Shown here piece by piece: positions 1-7,770 of a DNA stretch of 64,000 nucleotides (positions within the stretch are counted from its first letter, which is position 1; each line of letters starts with the position of its first letter). Under the pieces are notes generated by a model. It searched no databases. It worked only from the letters and a program-made list of their open reading frames with translations, and was not told where the DNA came from. Source of the DNA: Lachnospiraceae bacterium EP-SM-12S-S03 (GTDB lineage Bacteria > Bacillota > Clostridia > Lachnospirales > Lachnospiraceae). The stretch is from contig JAJBSL010000003.1 of the NCBI GenBank assembly GCA_020540725.1, forward strand, positions 85,856 through 149,855. Reading direction: 5' to 3'. The translations under genes and the position numbers were made by a program.

Positions 1-183
1 TTCATCCAGATCCAAGCCCTTTAACTGTCCGATGATTGCATCACAGTCGTTTGAAACAACGATTGCGGAAATCTTCTCTCCTGTCGTTTTCTGAATGAAA
101 TGTGCTGCGGAAACAAGTTCTGCTACAACAGTTTCTACATTTCCGTTATAGTGTTCTGTAAAAACACAAATTCCATTAGCCAT
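1..183 (-). CDS. etfA: Electron transfer flavoprotein alpha subunit, N-terminal part (runs off the window)
   Basis: Only the first 61 codons are in the window. They read MANGICVFTEHYNGNVETVV and continue as an ETF alpha N-terminal domain (Rossmann-like, opening with a short strand, then an acidic turn). The ATG follows the etfB stop codon with no spacing (TAA then ATG), so the pair is translationally coupled. EtfAB is a soluble FAD heterodimer that takes electrons from acyl-CoA or amine dehydrogenases. The FAD-binding C-terminal domain lies outside, so bifurcating and ordinary forms cannot be told apart. The neighbouring FAD oxidoreductase is the obvious candidate donor. Confidence 0.85.
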   Translation of the reverse strand, partial: MANGICVFTEHYNGNVETVVAELVSAAHFIQKTTGEKISAIVVSNDCDAIIGQLKGLDLDE

Positions 184-972
184 TTAATTCTTTCCTTTCT
201 CAATCTCGATCAATTCTCGAATCTTCGCCGCCATCTCTTCCGGTGTTCCCTTAAGCATCGTAGCCTTTCTTGTTCTCTCAGGCGAGAACGAATCTGTTAC
301 GATTGTCGGAGAACCTAAAAGACCAATTTCATCTTCGGCAAACTGAAGTTCTGCATTTGTATATAATTCAAGTGGTTTATTTTTCGCTGCACGTTTTGTA
401 CGAAGTGTTGCAAGACGTGGCTCGTTACACCCGAAACATACTGTCATCAGTGCCGGAAGTTCTGCCTCGATTACAACTTCCTCTCCCTGGTACTTTTTCA
501 CAGCCTGAATCGTTTCTCCACCTGCATACTCTACTGCCGACACTTCTGAAACATGCGGTACATTCAGGTATTCAGCAACCATAGCTCCAACCTGTCCCGT
601 TGCACCATCTGAGGAAAGCGCTCCACTTAAAATCAAATCAAATTTCCCATATTTCTCAATTGCTCTTGCAAGTGGTTTTGCTGTTGCAATCGTGTCCGCT
701 CCTCCAAGACATCGGTCAGAAAGCAGTACACTTTCATCACATCCTAATGCCATGGCGTCTCTCAATGATTTCTCAGCATCCGGAGGTCCCATTGTAAATA
801 CGACAACTTTTCCTTCAGTCTGTTCTTTTAAGACCATTGCAGTCTCAATCGCGTTCAAGTCAGCCGGATTGATCATTCCCTCGGAACTCGCACGCACAAG
901 TGCATGCGTTTCCGGGTCAACTGATACATCATTAGAAACAGGAACCTGTTTAATAAGAACTGCTATATTCAT
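184..972 (-). CDS. etfB: Electron transfer flavoprotein beta subunit
   Basis: A 262-aa protein of normal EtfB length. It starts MNIAVLIKQVPVSNDVSVDP, the typical ETF-beta opening, and contains the family's ADP/AMP-binding stretch around GALSSDGATGQVG (about residues 116-128). A good AGGAG site lies 7 bases before the ATG. It is third in a minus-strand group: M20 amidohydrolase, FAD oxidoreductase, EtfB, EtfA. No acyl-CoA dehydrogenase adjoins it here. I infer that this EtfBA pair serves the FAD oxidoreductase upstream instead of butyrate formation, but genes beyond the window edge could change that. Confidence 0.93.
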   Translation of the reverse strand: MNIAVLIKQVPVSNDVSVDPETHALVRASSEGMINPADLNAIETAMVLKEQTEGKVVVFTMGPPDAEKSLRDAMALGCDESVLLSDRCLGGADTIATAKPLARAIEKYGKFDLILSGALSSDGATGQVGAMVAEYLNVPHVSEVSAVEYAGGETIQAVKKYQGEEVVIEAELPALMTVCFGCNEPRLATLRTKRAAKNKPLELYTNAELQFAEDEIGLLGSPTIVTDSFSPERTRKATMLKGTPEEMAAKIRELIEIEKGKN

Positions 973-1015
973 ACTATTCTCCTATCTAACTCAATCAATG
1001 ATTTATGTGAGATTC

Positions 1016-2179
1016 TTATTTCTCAATTAAACGTTTGAATGCCCAGTTTTCAAGTAATGGTGTAGACTCTCCTACCATGATCAGTTTTGCAAGATCACGG
1101 CTTGCTGCCGGCGCTTCAATGACACCGTTTCCGCCGTATCCTGTTGCAAGCATATAACCTTCAACCGGTGTTTCTCCGAGGATTGGCCAGAAATCCTTCG
1201 GCTCTGCTCTATAGGATAACCATGAGGATACAAGACCACTGTCCACGATACCAGGTACTTTTGCATCCAACTGATCTAATAAGAAGTCAATGAAGTAATC
1301 ATCTGTTCCACCTGTTGCCGGTAATTTGTCCGGATCCCACTGTCCTGCATGCATTGGGTTGCTTAAATCCATAGAAAGGTGGGATTTACAAATAAAGATG
1401 TTATCTCCTGCTCTTAATGCGTAGAACTCTGGGTATTTTAATACCGGGAATGTGTATCCAAGTTTCTTTCCCGGAGGACATAAGAAGAATGCTTCTGCTT
1501 TTGTATGCCAGATCGGCACGTCTACTCCTACCATTTCTCCTGTAAATTTACTCCATGGACCTGTACAGTCAACAACAACATCAAAGTCATAGTCGATTCC
1601 TTCACTTGTCTTAAGTCCTGTCACTTTATTATCTACGACTTTTACTTCTGTTACTTCAACGCCTGTTTTTACAGTTCCGCCGTTTGCCTGAAGTTTCTTT
1701 GCATATGTATTGGAAATCATAGTTCCGTCAAAGTATCCGTCATCCTGTGTGTATCCTGCTCCAAGGATATTATCTGTAGAAATATCCGGAAGAATTTCTT
1801 TGATTCTGTCTTTATCTGTAATGTATTCTCCTGTGTATCCTGCAGCTTTTGCAAGTGCAATACCTGTTTTGATCACCTTTTCTACTTCTTCATTTGTAGC
1901 AACTACAAGTGTACCTGTTTTGTCAAATCCTGCAGAACCTTTTTCTTCTTCTTCCATTTTCAAATAAGATTCAAATCCGTAAAGTCTTACATCCCAGTAT
2001 CTGTTCTTTAAAGAGTCATCGAACAAGCACACAGTTCCTGCTGATTTCGCTGTAGAAGCTCCTCCAATCGTATTTTTTTCAAATACAGTAATTTCTGCGT
2101 TATCATAAAGACTTAAATGATATCCGAGACATGTTCCTGAGATACCTCCACCAATAATACCAATTCGTTTCTTTTCCAT
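1016..2179 (-). CDS. FAD-dependent oxidoreductase of the DAO (amino-acid/amine dehydrogenase) family
   Basis: A 387-aa protein. The N-terminal dinucleotide motif GIIGGGISGTCLGYHL (from residue 7) and acidic E at the end of the second strand (VFEKN) show a Rossmann FAD domain. The C-terminal GYGGNGVIEAPAASRDLA segment is typical of DAO-fold enzymes such as glycine oxidase, sarcosine dehydrogenase and D-amino-acid dehydrogenase. No membrane anchor is seen. It lies between an M20 N-carbamoyl hydrolase and EtfBA. I infer that it oxidises an amine or N-methyl amino acid freed by that hydrolase and passes electrons to ETF, but the substrate cannot be read from the sequence. RBS AAGGAAGG is about 8 bases before the ATG. 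Confidence 0.85.
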   Translation of the reverse strand: MEKKRIGIIGGGISGTCLGYHLSLYDNAEITVFEKNTIGGASTAKSAGTVCLFDDSLKNRYWDVRLYGFESYLKMEEEEKGSAGFDKTGTLVVATNEEVEKVIKTGIALAKAAGYTGEYITDKDRIKEILPDISTDNILGAGYTQDDGYFDGTMISNTYAKKLQANGGTVKTGVEVTEVKVVDNKVTGLKTSEGIDYDFDVVVDCTGPWSKFTGEMVGVDVPIWHTKAEAFFLCPPGKKLGYTFPVLKYPEFYALRAGDNIFICKSHLSMDLSNPMHAGQWDPDKLPATGGTDDYFIDFLLDQLDAKVPGIVDSGLVSSWLSYRAEPKDFWPILGETPVEGYMLATGYGGNGVIEAPAASRDLAKLIMVGESTPLLENWAFKRLIEK

Positions 2180-2216
2180 TTGTTATACCTTCCTTTCTCT
2201 TTATGCCTAACATGAA

Positions 2217-3455
2217 TTATTTCATGCTATCTACGTTTAAAACAGTTTTTAATAATACTTCGCAGCCTTTTCTGATATCTTCTTTTTCTGTAAATTCATA
2301 TCTGGAATGGCTGATTCCTCCCTTACTTGGAACAAAAATCATTCCTGTCGGAAATACCGGTGCCATGGTAAGTGAATCGTGAAATGCGCCGCTTGGGATG
2401 ACCGCGTAATCATAGCCAAGTTCTTTTACCGATGCTTCAATCGTATCTTTTACCCAATCAGCCATCGGTTCCGGTGCGTGGTCAGATATTTTCTTAAAAG
2501 TAAAATCAAATCCACCTTCTTTACATATTCTTTGCAAATATGCCAATGCCTGCTCTTCCACAGCGTCCATAACGGCTTGATTCTGATCCCGGATTTCCAG
2601 ATGGAACATACATGTTCCCGGAATGACATTCACGGAGTTTGGTGTCACCTTTATCGTTCCTACCGTAGCAACTGTGAATTCTGTGCCGTTTTCTTTTACA
2701 ATTTCCGGAATCTTCGCAATGAACGATGATGCCGCTACAAGTGCATCTTTCCTGTCGCTCATAGCCGTACTTCCCGCATGGTTCGCTTCTCCTTTGATCT
2801 CTATTTCAAATCTTGTCACACCTGCAATAGAGGAAACAACTCCTACAGATCTGCCCGTCTTATCCAGACGTGCGCCCTGTTCTACATGAAGCTCGAGGAA
2901 ACATTTGAGAGAATCTTTTGCTTTTTTTGCTTTCATAAAATCTTCTACATGAATCCCGTAGCTTTTCACCACTTCTTTTCTTTCCATCCCGTACATATCC
3001 ACATCTGTCCCGGATGCATGCGTATCCACTCCGCAGATTGCACTGCTTCCCAGTAGCCCGCTTCCGAACCGAAAGCCTTCTTCGTCTGTAAATACAATCA
3101 CTTCAATGGGATGATTCGGAACATAGCCTGCGTCTTTCATTGCCTCGCATACCGCAAGACCTCCCACACAACCTACAACACCATCATATTTTCCTCCATC
3201 CGGAACCGTATCCAGATGGGATCCCATTGCAATCGCCGGAAGTGTTGGATCTTTCCCTTCCATTCTGGCAATCACATTCCCTGCTTCATCCACTCTTGTC
3301 GGGATTCCGATACTTTCGAACCAACTTCTGAAAAGTTCCCGTCCTTTTACATCTTCCTTTGAATACGCGATTCTGGAAAACGTTCCGTCCGGCTGTTCTC
3401 CGCATTTGTAAATCTCCTCTAAATGGATAATTACTTTTTCTGCGTCAATTACCAT
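2217..3455 (-). CDS. M20-family Zn-dependent amidase (N-carbamoyl-L-amino acid hydrolase / allantoate amidohydrolase type)
   Basis: A 412-aa protein when started at the ATG with AAGGAGG nine bases upstream; an in-frame extension of 22 residues to position 3521 has no ribosome site. The metal-binding set of the HyuC/AllC family is visible: GSHLDTV (H80), KYDG (D91), TDEEG (E125/E126) and ELHVEQG. These enzymes hydrolyse N-carbamoyl amino acids, allantoate or ureidoglycolate to an amine, CO2 and ammonia. It is the first gene of the unit that continues with the FAD oxidoreductase and EtfBA, and the PucR-type regulator lies just upstream. The exact substrate is undecided. Confidence 0.88.
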   Translation of the reverse strand: MVIDAEKVIIHLEEIYKCGEQPDGTFSRIAYSKEDVKGRELFRSWFESIGIPTRVDEAGNVIARMEGKDPTLPAIAMGSHLDTVPDGGKYDGVVGCVGGLAVCEAMKDAGYVPNHPIEVIVFTDEEGFRFGSGLLGSSAICGVDTHASGTDVDMYGMERKEVVKSYGIHVEDFMKAKKAKDSLKCFLELHVEQGARLDKTGRSVGVVSSIAGVTRFEIEIKGEANHAGSTAMSDRKDALVAASSFIAKIPEIVKENGTEFTVATVGTIKVTPNSVNVIPGTCMFHLEIRDQNQAVMDAVEEQALAYLQRICKEGGFDFTFKKISDHAPEPMADWVKDTIEASVKELGYDYAVIPSGAFHDSLTMAPVFPTGMIFVPSKGGISHSRYEFTEKEDIRKGCEVLLKTVLNVDSMK

Positions 3456-3557
3456 TTTCCCTTCCTCCTTGACAAAATCCATAAAAACAAACCTTATTTT
3501 TTGTATAACTTGCTCAGACAACTCTTAACTTCATATATCATCTTGTCTATATTTGAC

Positions 3558-3563
3558 ATTATA
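3558..3563 (-). promoter_or_regulatory. Candidate -10 box for the M20-DAO-ETF operon
   Basis: The 192 bases between pucR and the chosen start of the amidase contain a perfect minus-strand TATAAT about 95 bases upstream of the ATG. No good -35 lies 16-18 bases before it. A poor -35 is compatible with activator dependence, and the adjacent PucR-type regulator is the natural candidate. No confident PucR box was found; TTGTTAA nearby only partly resembles the Bacillus consensus. Confidence 0.4.
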
Positions 3564-3647
3564 GTTTATTTTTTAACAATTTGCATCTGCACATTGTGAC
3601 AAAAATAACAAAAGCATTTTATCCAGTTAAGATAAAATTCTCCTTGC

Positions 3648-5342
3648 TTATTCATATTCTTCATTTAACTTATCTAACATTTTACATACGATAATCCCAA
3701 TTCTGACGCTCAACATCTCTCTTGCATCATCAAACCGCATACCGGTAATATCTGCAATCTTCTCAATTCGGTATGCCACCGTTTTATAATGAACATGCAA
3801 TTCCTGTGCTGTCTTCATCAGGTTCTGATTGTAGTCCAGATACGTGCGAAGCGTTAATAACAAATCACCTTTTTGGCTTTTTTTATCCGCATAAAGCTTC
3901 TGCAGGCTCTCCGGAATATATTCCTGCAATTCTTCTTTCGTCTTAAGGCCTGATAAAAGTTTCAGAATTCCCATATCTGAAAACATCAAAATATTAGCCC
4001 CTTCTTTCCCGAATACATCTCCTGCAATATCAAGAAATTCCAACGCATCGCTGGCTTCCCGGTAACTATGTTTTAAGTTCACAACTCCTTCTGCTTTTTT
4101 CCCGACTCCTACTTTGATATCAAAATTCTTTTTCTGTTCTTGTACGAATCCCTGTAATTTCTCTACGGAAGACTTCATAAATTCCCGAAACGCGTTTTCC
4201 TGTACATCTGTATCCGTCGCTTCTACGACAATTACTTTATCAAGGTCATTCAAGATCACAGCTTTCGGAAAGCATCTCCTTGTTCCTTCCTTCAGAATAT
4301 TGACATCGCTCACTTTAATATTAATATCCTTTGGTTCTTTTCCCTTCCTGTAATCCATCCCGAACACAACGGCGCGGTAAACTCCTCCGAACGACATTCC
4401 AAGGAGACTTACATTTTTCTTCATCTCTTCTATGGAATGCGTCTCACCATTCAGAATATTATGGAGAATATCATTCTGATACTTTTTCTCCAGTTCCAGT
4501 ACTGCATATCTTCTGGATAATTCGTACTGCAAAGCAGATACGGCACTTTCAATTGCGATATAATCCATAACATCCAGCCTCTCTCCTGCTTCTGTTACGA
4601 TCAGATACATTCTCGTGCCAAACATCTTCTTCAAATGAATCATATACTGATCCACCGTACGTCCCTCGCCATATATACGAACTTTTCTCCGCATATACTG
4701 ATAGTTCGATGCCGTCTGTGGCTCCACATCACATGGTTCTTCCAAAATCTCTATATCTCTCGGCATTGTCTTCGTTTCTCCCATACAGACGCCATTCTGG
4801 TCATATACTCCTGTCGGATTCCCGATCAGTTTGCTCAGAACAGTAAGGAGTTTCACAATCCCGTCTTCTTCCGGCTTTAAAGATAGCATCAATGCTTCAA
4901 AATTATCACGGGTTGTCTTGAAATACTTCAGTCTCTTCACCTCATCACTGAAAAGCTGTTCCATAATTACTTTCATAACATCTTTAAACGACATATCAAA
5001 TGCTATGGAAAGGCATGGAGTCCCGCTTCTTTCTGCATATTCTTGAAAAAGTTCTATCTTCTCATCCGCAAGATCCACATTTCTTCCTTTTTTCAAGATC
5101 ACCGCACTGATTTTCTTACGTTCCAGTTCACGAATACAATCTTCCACTTCCGAAAGTGTACAAGACTTAAATGCATATAGTCCTGTAAGCAAAACTTCTC
5201 CACCGTTGATAAATTTTACAATATCCGGAGCCTCAATGATGGTAACACCTTCAATCTCATTGTCCAGGTACTGTTCTCCTGCAATTACTTTGATTCCGTC
5301 TATATTTCCCTTTTCAATCAAATCTCTTACACAATACTTCAT
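3648..5342 (-). CDS. PucR-family transcriptional regulator
   Basis: A 564-aa protein with the two hallmark domains of PucR/CdaR-like regulators. The N-terminal purine-catabolism-regulator domain (about residues 1-125) carries GVTIIEAPDIVKFINGGEVL and LLTGLYAF. The C-terminal PucR helix-turn-helix (about 495-560) carries LRTYLDYNQNLMKTAQELHV and HYKTVAYRIEKI. A GGDEF-like linker domain (CdaR type) probably fills the middle. It sits upstream of, and in the same direction as, the amidase-oxidoreductase-ETF genes, so it is probably their activator. The ligand is unknown; PucR proteins respond to purine-degradation intermediates such as allantoin, but the family is broader. RBS AAAGGGG precedes the ATG. 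Confidence 0.9.
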   Translation of the reverse strand: MKYCVRDLIEKGNIDGIKVIAGEQYLDNEIEGVTIIEAPDIVKFINGGEVLLTGLYAFKSCTLSEVEDCIRELERKKISAVILKKGRNVDLADEKIELFQEYAERSGTPCLSIAFDMSFKDVMKVIMEQLFSDEVKRLKYFKTTRDNFEALMLSLKPEEDGIVKLLTVLSKLIGNPTGVYDQNGVCMGETKTMPRDIEILEEPCDVEPQTASNYQYMRRKVRIYGEGRTVDQYMIHLKKMFGTRMYLIVTEAGERLDVMDYIAIESAVSALQYELSRRYAVLELEKKYQNDILHNILNGETHSIEEMKKNVSLLGMSFGGVYRAVVFGMDYRKGKEPKDINIKVSDVNILKEGTRRCFPKAVILNDLDKVIVVEATDTDVQENAFREFMKSSVEKLQGFVQEQKKNFDIKVGVGKKAEGVVNLKHSYREASDALEFLDIAGDVFGKEGANILMFSDMGILKLLSGLKTKEELQEYIPESLQKLYADKKSQKGDLLLTLRTYLDYNQNLMKTAQELHVHYKTVAYRIEKIADITGMRFDDAREMLSVRIGIIVCKMLDKLNEEYE

Positions 5343-5412
5343 AGTTTTCCCCTTTGTATCCGAATTCTGTATATCTTAGTCATTATAACACTTTTTCACG
5401 GAAATAACTATA

Positions 5413-5457
5413 AAAAGGCTCCATCTAAGAATTATAATTTCTCAGACAGAGCCTTTA
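5413..5457 (-). terminator. Rho-independent terminator of the ECF / SAM-hydrolase operon
   Basis: On the minus strand a long hairpin with arms beginning AAGGCTC and ending GAGCCTT, extended inside by TCTGAGAA/TTCTTAGA with small bulges, is followed by TTTTTATAG. It lies immediately after the S-component gene and before pucR. Confidence 0.85.
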
Positions 5458-5468
5458 TTGTTTATTTC

Positions 5469-6032
5469 CTATGATTCTTTGGAAAGACTTCCTTTTTTAG
5501 AACGTGTTTTGCTATATAATACAAGCAAAATAGAACCAATCACACCTGCTGAAATCGCATTTGTAATTGCAGCCACAATACCTTGTGTAAATACAAGGTT
5601 CACCGGTTCAGCATATACTACGATATCAAGTATCGGTGCAACAACAACCCATGAGATCACATTGGCAGCAATCTGGAAGACATTAAACATGATAATATCT
5701 TTCTTTCCAAATTCTCCTTCCTCTACACGAAGTCTCGGATATACAAATCCTGTAATAAAGCAGGTTAAACCACTTGCAATTACCCAACTCCACCAGGCAG
5801 ATCCATACTGGATCGAATCAGAAAGCGCATGTCCGATGAATGAGATCAATCCTCCTGCAATCGGCCCGAATAATGCTGCAAAGAATGCACCAATGCCGTA
5901 TGCTGTCTGGATATCAGTCTCCGGAATACCTGTCGGAATCTTTACATACATAAAAAGTAATGTAAATAACGCCGCTCCCAAGCCTGTTGCAACAATTGTT
6001 TTTGTTTTGAATTCAAAAAGTTTTTTCTCCAT
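5469..6032 (-). CDS. ECF transporter S component (UPF0397 / ECF-ribofla_trS type)
   Basis: A 187-aa, very hydrophobic protein with about five membrane segments. It has the N-terminal KTIVATGLGAALFTLLFMYV segment and the IGAFFAALFGPIAGGLISFIGHAL motif typical of ECF substrate-binding subunits in the UPF0397 group. It is the last gene of the operon; the T and ATPase subunits are upstream, separated by a SAM-hydrolase gene. The basic C-terminus (SKTRSKKG) should face the cytoplasm. UPF0397 proteins have been linked in the literature to riboflavin-like or methionine/SAM-related cargo. Here the flanking SAM hydrolases suggest a nucleoside or methionine-related substrate, but the sequence does not prove this. 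Confidence 0.85.
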   Translation of the reverse strand: MEKKLFEFKTKTIVATGLGAALFTLLFMYVKIPTGIPETDIQTAYGIGAFFAALFGPIAGGLISFIGHALSDSIQYGSAWWSWVIASGLTCFITGFVYPRLRVEEGEFGKKDIIMFNVFQIAANVISWVVVAPILDIVVYAEPVNLVFTQGIVAAITNAISAGVIGSILLVLYSKTRSKKGSLSKES

Positions 6033-6072
6033 GCCCTTGTCCTCCTCATTCTTTCGTAGAAAATTTTTTCAT

Positions 6073-6915
6073 TTATTTTGTAAATTCTATCGTCCACTCC
6101 GGACCATAGCTTAAATGATACTGTTCACAGAAACTTCCCTGGCTTACTGCCATTGCAACCTTCATCATTTCGTTGTTGTAGATCATTGGCGCACCTTTTT
6201 GAGCAAATCCGAAGCTCTGATGGAACAGCACATTCTCCTCAAATACTTTCTCACCCTCATGTCTAACAACTACATTGATATGATCTCCGTATGCAAATCC
6301 TGCCTCCTGGAATTTTTTTAATGGAATGTTTGTCCAAAGGTTTCCGAAGTTCGGGTCATTGATCTCAAAAATTCCCTGTGCTTTTCCAGGTTCTACTGTC
6401 GGTTCTAAGATTTCATGCTCTACAATCTCTTCTACCGGATATTCCGGTCCGACACCTTCAAAATCAATGATTCCACTTGCAAGACGGGCTGCTGTATATC
6501 CAAACAGATCTCTTCCATGGAAAATAGCAACTCCTTCTGTTCCTTTGCCACGCAGACGATTCACAGATTCATCAATCTCACGTACTGCCTCAATTCCAAT
6601 GAAGCGTTTTACATGAGTTAAACTTCCGTTATCCGGTGTCACAATATAGTATCCGTCTACTGTTTTTGCTACACAGGCACGACGACTTGTTCCAACCCCC
6701 GGGTCTACAACTGACACATAGATTGTTCCTTCCGGCCAGAACTGAAGGCTCTGGTACAAACGATAACTGGCACTCCAAGTATCATACTGTGGAAGTTCAT
6801 GTGTTCCATCCATGATTTCAAGTTCGCGGTCAACGGTTTTCACAACACCGTACATTGAGCTTACCGCACCCTCTTTGTAAGTAAAATCTGTCTGAAAAAC
6901 TAAAATTGGTTTCAT
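6073..6915 (-). CDS. S-adenosyl-L-methionine hydrolase (adenosine-forming), DUF62 family, copy 1
   Basis: A 280-aa DUF62 protein. Family motifs in order: QTDF (D10), VDPGVGTSRR (D71, R78), TPDNG (from residue 93) and FHGRDLF (H133). The Asp-Arg-His set known to activate water in DUF62 enzymes is complete, which points to hydrolysis of SAM to adenosine and methionine, not to halogenation as in the related fluorinase/chlorinase group. It lies between the ECF T and S genes in the same operon, with RBS AAGGAGG. A paralogue heads the operon at 11064-11924. Having two copies is unusual, and division of labour between them is unknown. Confidence 0.88.
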   Translation of the reverse strand: MKPILVFQTDFTYKEGAVSSMYGVVKTVDRELEIMDGTHELPQYDTWSASYRLYQSLQFWPEGTIYVSVVDPGVGTSRRACVAKTVDGYYIVTPDNGSLTHVKRFIGIEAVREIDESVNRLRGKGTEGVAIFHGRDLFGYTAARLASGIIDFEGVGPEYPVEEIVEHEILEPTVEPGKAQGIFEINDPNFGNLWTNIPLKKFQEAGFAYGDHINVVVRHEGEKVFEENVLFHQSFGFAQKGAPMIYNNEMMKVAMAVSQGSFCEQYHLSYGPEWTIEFTK

Positions 6916-6936
6916 ATTGTTTCCTCCTTGAAAATA

Positions 6937-7770
6937 TTATACAAACGGGTTCCAGAATCTTGAACCATTCACCAAAAACGTAAGTATCAGCGAACCTGCC
7001 AGCACTAAAAGCCCGAATAGCATTGAAATGTAATCACCTTTTTTCAAAGGTTTTGCTACGTACCATGTACGTTTTTTATGTTTTCCGAATCCACGAAGAT
7101 CCATAGCATTACTAATCAGTTCAATTCGATCTAATGTCGAAAAAATCAAAGGCACGCAGATATTCATCATATTTTTTACCCGGGTACCAAATTTTTCTTT
7201 CTTGGACAAATCCAACCCTCTGCTTTGTTGTGCCAATGCAATATTCTGATAGTCACGAATCATATCCGGAAAATACCGAAGGGTCAAAGACAGTGCATAT
7301 GCCCCCTTGTAGTTACAGCCTACTCTGTTGATCGATGCAGCAAACTCACTCGGATTTGTTGTCAAAAGGAAAATCATTCCCATCGGAACAACCGATGCAT
7401 ATTTTGTTATCTTTGTAATCTGATATAAAAGTTGTTCCTGTGTCACAATATATCTTGTACTGAATCGGAAAAGTTCGTGCTTGGTTCCATATATTTCTAC
7501 CCCGTACTGAGGGCTGAAAAGATATGTCAGTACAAAGTTCATAATAAGAAATATAATCACATAAATCGTCATCAACTTAATCTGCTTAAATTGTAATCCT
7601 GATATTTTGAAAAAAATAACAGAAAGAAACATGACAAATAAGATATATCGGATGTCATAAGAAAACATGACCGCAAATGTCATACAAATAAAACATACAA
7701 GTTTTGTAAGTCCTGATAGATTAAATATAAAATTGTCTCTATCAATATAATCAAATAACTTCGCTTTCAT
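6937..7770 (-). CDS. ECF transporter transmembrane (T) component
   Basis: A 277-aa membrane protein of the EcfT/CbiQ type. It has about five predicted membrane helices and a cytoplasmic region holding the two short coupling motifs of T components: SRGLDL (AQQSRGLDLSKKEKFG) and MDLRGFGKHKKRTW. These Ala/Arg-Gly helices dock in the grooves of the ATPases. The start was chosen at the ATG in TAATG, overlapping the stop of the ATPase gene; another ATG nine bases upstream is possible. It couples the ATPase pair to the S component. Confidence 0.9.
   Translation of the reverse strand: MKAKLFDYIDRDNFIFNLSGLTKLVCFICMTFAVMFSYDIRYILFVMFLSVIFFKISGLQFKQIKLMTIYVIIFLIMNFVLTYLFSPQYGVEIYGTKHELFRFSTRYIVTQEQLLYQITKITKYASVVPMGMIFLLTTNPSEFAASINRVGCNYKGAYALSLTLRYFPDMIRDYQNIALAQQSRGLDLSKKEKFGTRVKNMMNICVPLIFSTLDRIELISNAMDLRGFGKHKKRTWYVAKPLKKGDYISMLFGLLVLAGSLILTFLVNGSRFWNPFV

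Noticed and set aside
5458-6114. Long plus-strand open frame opposite the ECF S gene
   Set aside because: It is antisense to a clear membrane protein and arises from its codon pattern; there is no ribosome site and no family.
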